From Candidatus Bathyarchaeota archaeon (lineage in GTDB: Archaea; Thermoproteota; Bathyarchaeia; Bathyarchaeales; UBA233): a stretch of 7,687 bases of DNA. The notes under the pieces were generated by a model. The model saw nothing but the letters and a program-made list of their open reading frames with translations, was not told where the DNA came from and did no database searches. Numbering within the stretch: position 1 is the stretch's first letter; each line of letters starts with the position of its first letter. Shown here piece by piece: positions 6,826 through 7,687 of this stretch. The translations under genes were made by a program, and so were the position numbers. The stretch is from positions 1 to 7,687 of the forward strand of contig JANXEP010000041.1 in NCBI GenBank assembly GCA_025057795.1, in the 5' to 3' direction.

Positions 6826-7251
6826 ATGAGTGTTGCCGAAATTGCGGAGAAGTATGTCAAAGACTGGTTTGAGAAGGTGAAAAACAAGGTTGCTGTTATC
6901 GAGCACGGTGAAGGCTACGACTTAAAGGCGCCTGGAGAAGATTTATTCATAGAGGTTAAAGGGTCAACCAAATCAAATTTTATGGACCTTAGACCATACT
7001 TAACTTTAAACGAGTTGAATAATGCCGTTAATAGAGGAGAAAAATTTGAAATACATGTTCTTCTTGGCATAAAAAAAGGAAAACCAAGCAAGCACTTGGT
7101 AATCAAAGGTTCAGAGTTTGCCAAATATGGAGACTTTGTGAAAGCTGCTTATGAGTTTAAGGAATGCTGGTCCAAAGAATTAGCGAAGGACGGGATTCTC
7201 GCGGTTGATGTCCTAGTCTACTTAAAAAAGCCTATTGGTCAGCCTGTCTGA
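6826..7251 (+). CDS. Small DUF3883-like protein with PD-(D/E)xK-type motif
   Basis: A 141-residue cytoplasmic protein. The middle reads GYDLKAPGEDLFIEVKG (30-46), with D32 and E43-x-K45 in the spacing of a restriction-type PD-(D/E)xK nuclease core. An LTLNELNNA helix (59-67) and an EIHVLLGI strand follow, as in DUF3883 domains (related to the NO VEIN C-terminus). An N-terminal helix with E5/E8 could supply the remaining acidic residue. The family often occurs fused to helicases or in restriction and defence genes; here it stands alone with no partner in the window, so nuclease activity and role are inference. The ATG is preceded by GGGTG eight bases upstream, and a stop (TAA, 6820-6822) closes the frame above it. 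It converges on the zinc-ribbon gene. Confidence 0.75.
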   Translation: MSVAEIAEKYVKDWFEKVKNKVAVIEHGEGYDLKAPGEDLFIEVKGSTKSNFMDLRPYLTLNELNNAVNRGEKFEIHVLLGIKKGKPSKHLVIKGSEFAKYGDFVKAAYEFKECWSKELAKDGILAVDVLVYLKKPIGQPV

Positions 7252-7280
7252 AAACATAAAAAATAATTTCTAACAGTTGA

Positions 7281-7301
7281 GTTCTTAATTTTTGCAAGAA
7301 C
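7281..7301. terminator. Hairpin between convergent genes, possible terminator
   Basis: GTTCTT (7281-7286) pairs perfectly with AAGAAC (7296-7301) around a 9-base loop containing T5. It lies 30 bases after the DUF3883-like stop and 37 bases after the zinc-ribbon stop, so it could serve either strand. The stem is only 6 bp and no T-run follows it on the plus strand. Confidence 0.3.
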
Positions 7302-7337
7302 ACATTAACCATCCGACGCTTAGGCTTGAATAAACTT

Positions 7338-7535
7338 TTATCTTAAGCCAAGTTTTGGATATTTCGTTTTCTTAATGTCAAACTCTTCGGATTGATAGGG
7401 AACTCCATTTTCAAGGCATGCTCGACATAAAAAGAAAGTAGCTTTGCCGCCACCTTCAATTATGCTGATCATCAGCCCTTCTCTAAGCTTGAACTTTCCT
7501 CCGCACTTTGAACAATTATGCTTACCTATTATCAC
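7338..7535 (-). CDS. Small double-CxxC zinc-ribbon protein of unknown function
   Basis: A 65-residue protein with C8-x2-C11 (NCSKCGGKF) and C37-x2-C40 (LCRAC) separated by 25 residues, the layout of a zinc ribbon with two knuckles. Between them is a hydrophobic and glycine-rich stretch (LMISIIEGGGKATFF), and a basic tail follows. Such ribbons bind nucleic acid or proteins; nothing here says which. The only usable start is GTG at 7535-7533; in-frame codons above it run just six further to a TAA. The GTG lies inside a GAGGTGAT sequence that itself resembles a Shine-Dalgarno, leaving no properly spaced ribosome site. The start may therefore be leaderless or damaged, and the 5' side abuts the integrase fragment. 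It is convergent with the DUF3883-like gene. Confidence 0.65.
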   Translation of the reverse strand: MIIGKHNCSKCGGKFKLREGLMISIIEGGGKATFFLCRACLENGVPYQSEEFDIKKTKYPKLGLR

Positions 7536-7542
7536 CTCAAGA

Positions 7543-7687
7543 GCTTCAGCTTACGCTTATGACCTTTTCGCTAAATACATGGGAATGAAATGGGAAAGGC
7601 CTTCATACAAACCAGCGAGAAAACTGCCTTTCATTCCACATGAAAGGGAAATTGATGATTTAATAGCCGGGTGCAACAATAAATCGG
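7543..7687 (+). CDS. Tyrosine recombinase/integrase fragment, lacking N-terminus and running off the window
   Basis: The frame from 7543 to the window end reads AYAYDLFAKYMGMKWERPSY (from 7549) and then KLPFIPHEREIDDLIAGC. This is the junction of the core-binding domain and the start of the catalytic domain in archaeal XerA-like integrases, which typically show YxKFxGxxWxxPxY and KLPFIPxExEIDxLIxGC. The catalytic Arg-His-Arg-Tyr residues would lie beyond the edge. Upstream the frame stays open to an ATG at 7462, but that part is antisense to the zinc-ribbon gene and does not resemble an integrase, so most of the usual core-binding domain is missing. No ribosome site is evident; an internal ATG at 7579 is possible but would remove more of the domain. 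I read it as a truncated remnant, or the downstream half of an integrase split by integration. Confidence 0.65.

Noticed and set aside
7462..7542. Upstream extension of the integrase frame to ATG at 7462
   Set aside because: The frame is open, but the residues are the antisense of the zinc-ribbon gene and show no integrase character.

Overview
The window looks archaeal. Shine-Dalgarno sites of the GGTGA type sit 5-10 bases before most starts. The promoter candidates are TATA-like with no bacterial -35/-10 pairs, and T-rich tracts lie behind genes. The locus also carries a fusion of an AbrB-type DNA-binding domain to PhoU repeats, an arrangement known mainly from archaea. The moderately AT-rich composition and the protein style fit a Thermoproteota-type lineage such as Bathyarchaeia, but that placement is inference; no rRNA or other phylogenetic marker is present.

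Layout. Positions 1-93 hold the last 30 codons of an unidentified plus-strand gene. From 5462 down to 253 (minus strand) runs a complete high-affinity phosphate operon: pstS (binding protein), pstC and pstA (permeases), pstB (ATPase), phoU, and a DUF47 (PhoU-like) gene. The first five genes are tightly packed: a 6-base gap, an ATGA overlap, a TAATG overlap and an 11-base gap. DUF47 follows after 35 bases with a T-rich spacer and a TTG start. Divergent from pstS, across a 96-base spacer with symmetric TATA-like and repeat sequences, is the AbrB-PhoU regulator gene (5559-6599).

Positions 6600-6825 are a 226-base gap without a convincing gene. It contains a possible hairpin, a GC-richer stretch and three spaced TAGGTT repeats. 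A small DUF3883-like protein with a PD-(D/E)xK-type motif follows (6826-7251). It is convergent with a 65-residue double-CxxC zinc-ribbon protein (7338-7535, minus). At the right edge (about 7543 to the end) is a plus-strand piece of a tyrosine recombinase/integrase that lacks most of its N-terminal domain and runs out of the window.

How the genes work together. PstS captures phosphate outside the membrane, PstC/PstA form the channel and PstB powers import. PhoU and DUF47 are the usual negative modulators or accessory proteins of phosphate transport. The AbrB-PhoU protein is a plausible local transcription regulator that could act on the shared spacer. The phosphate block is conventional core biology. 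The right-hand 900 bases look like accessory DNA, possibly the edge of an integrated or decayed element. I found no clearly novel multi-gene system; the most interesting points are the triple PhoU-fold arrangement with its divergent promoter, and the DUF3883/zinc-ribbon/integrase edge.
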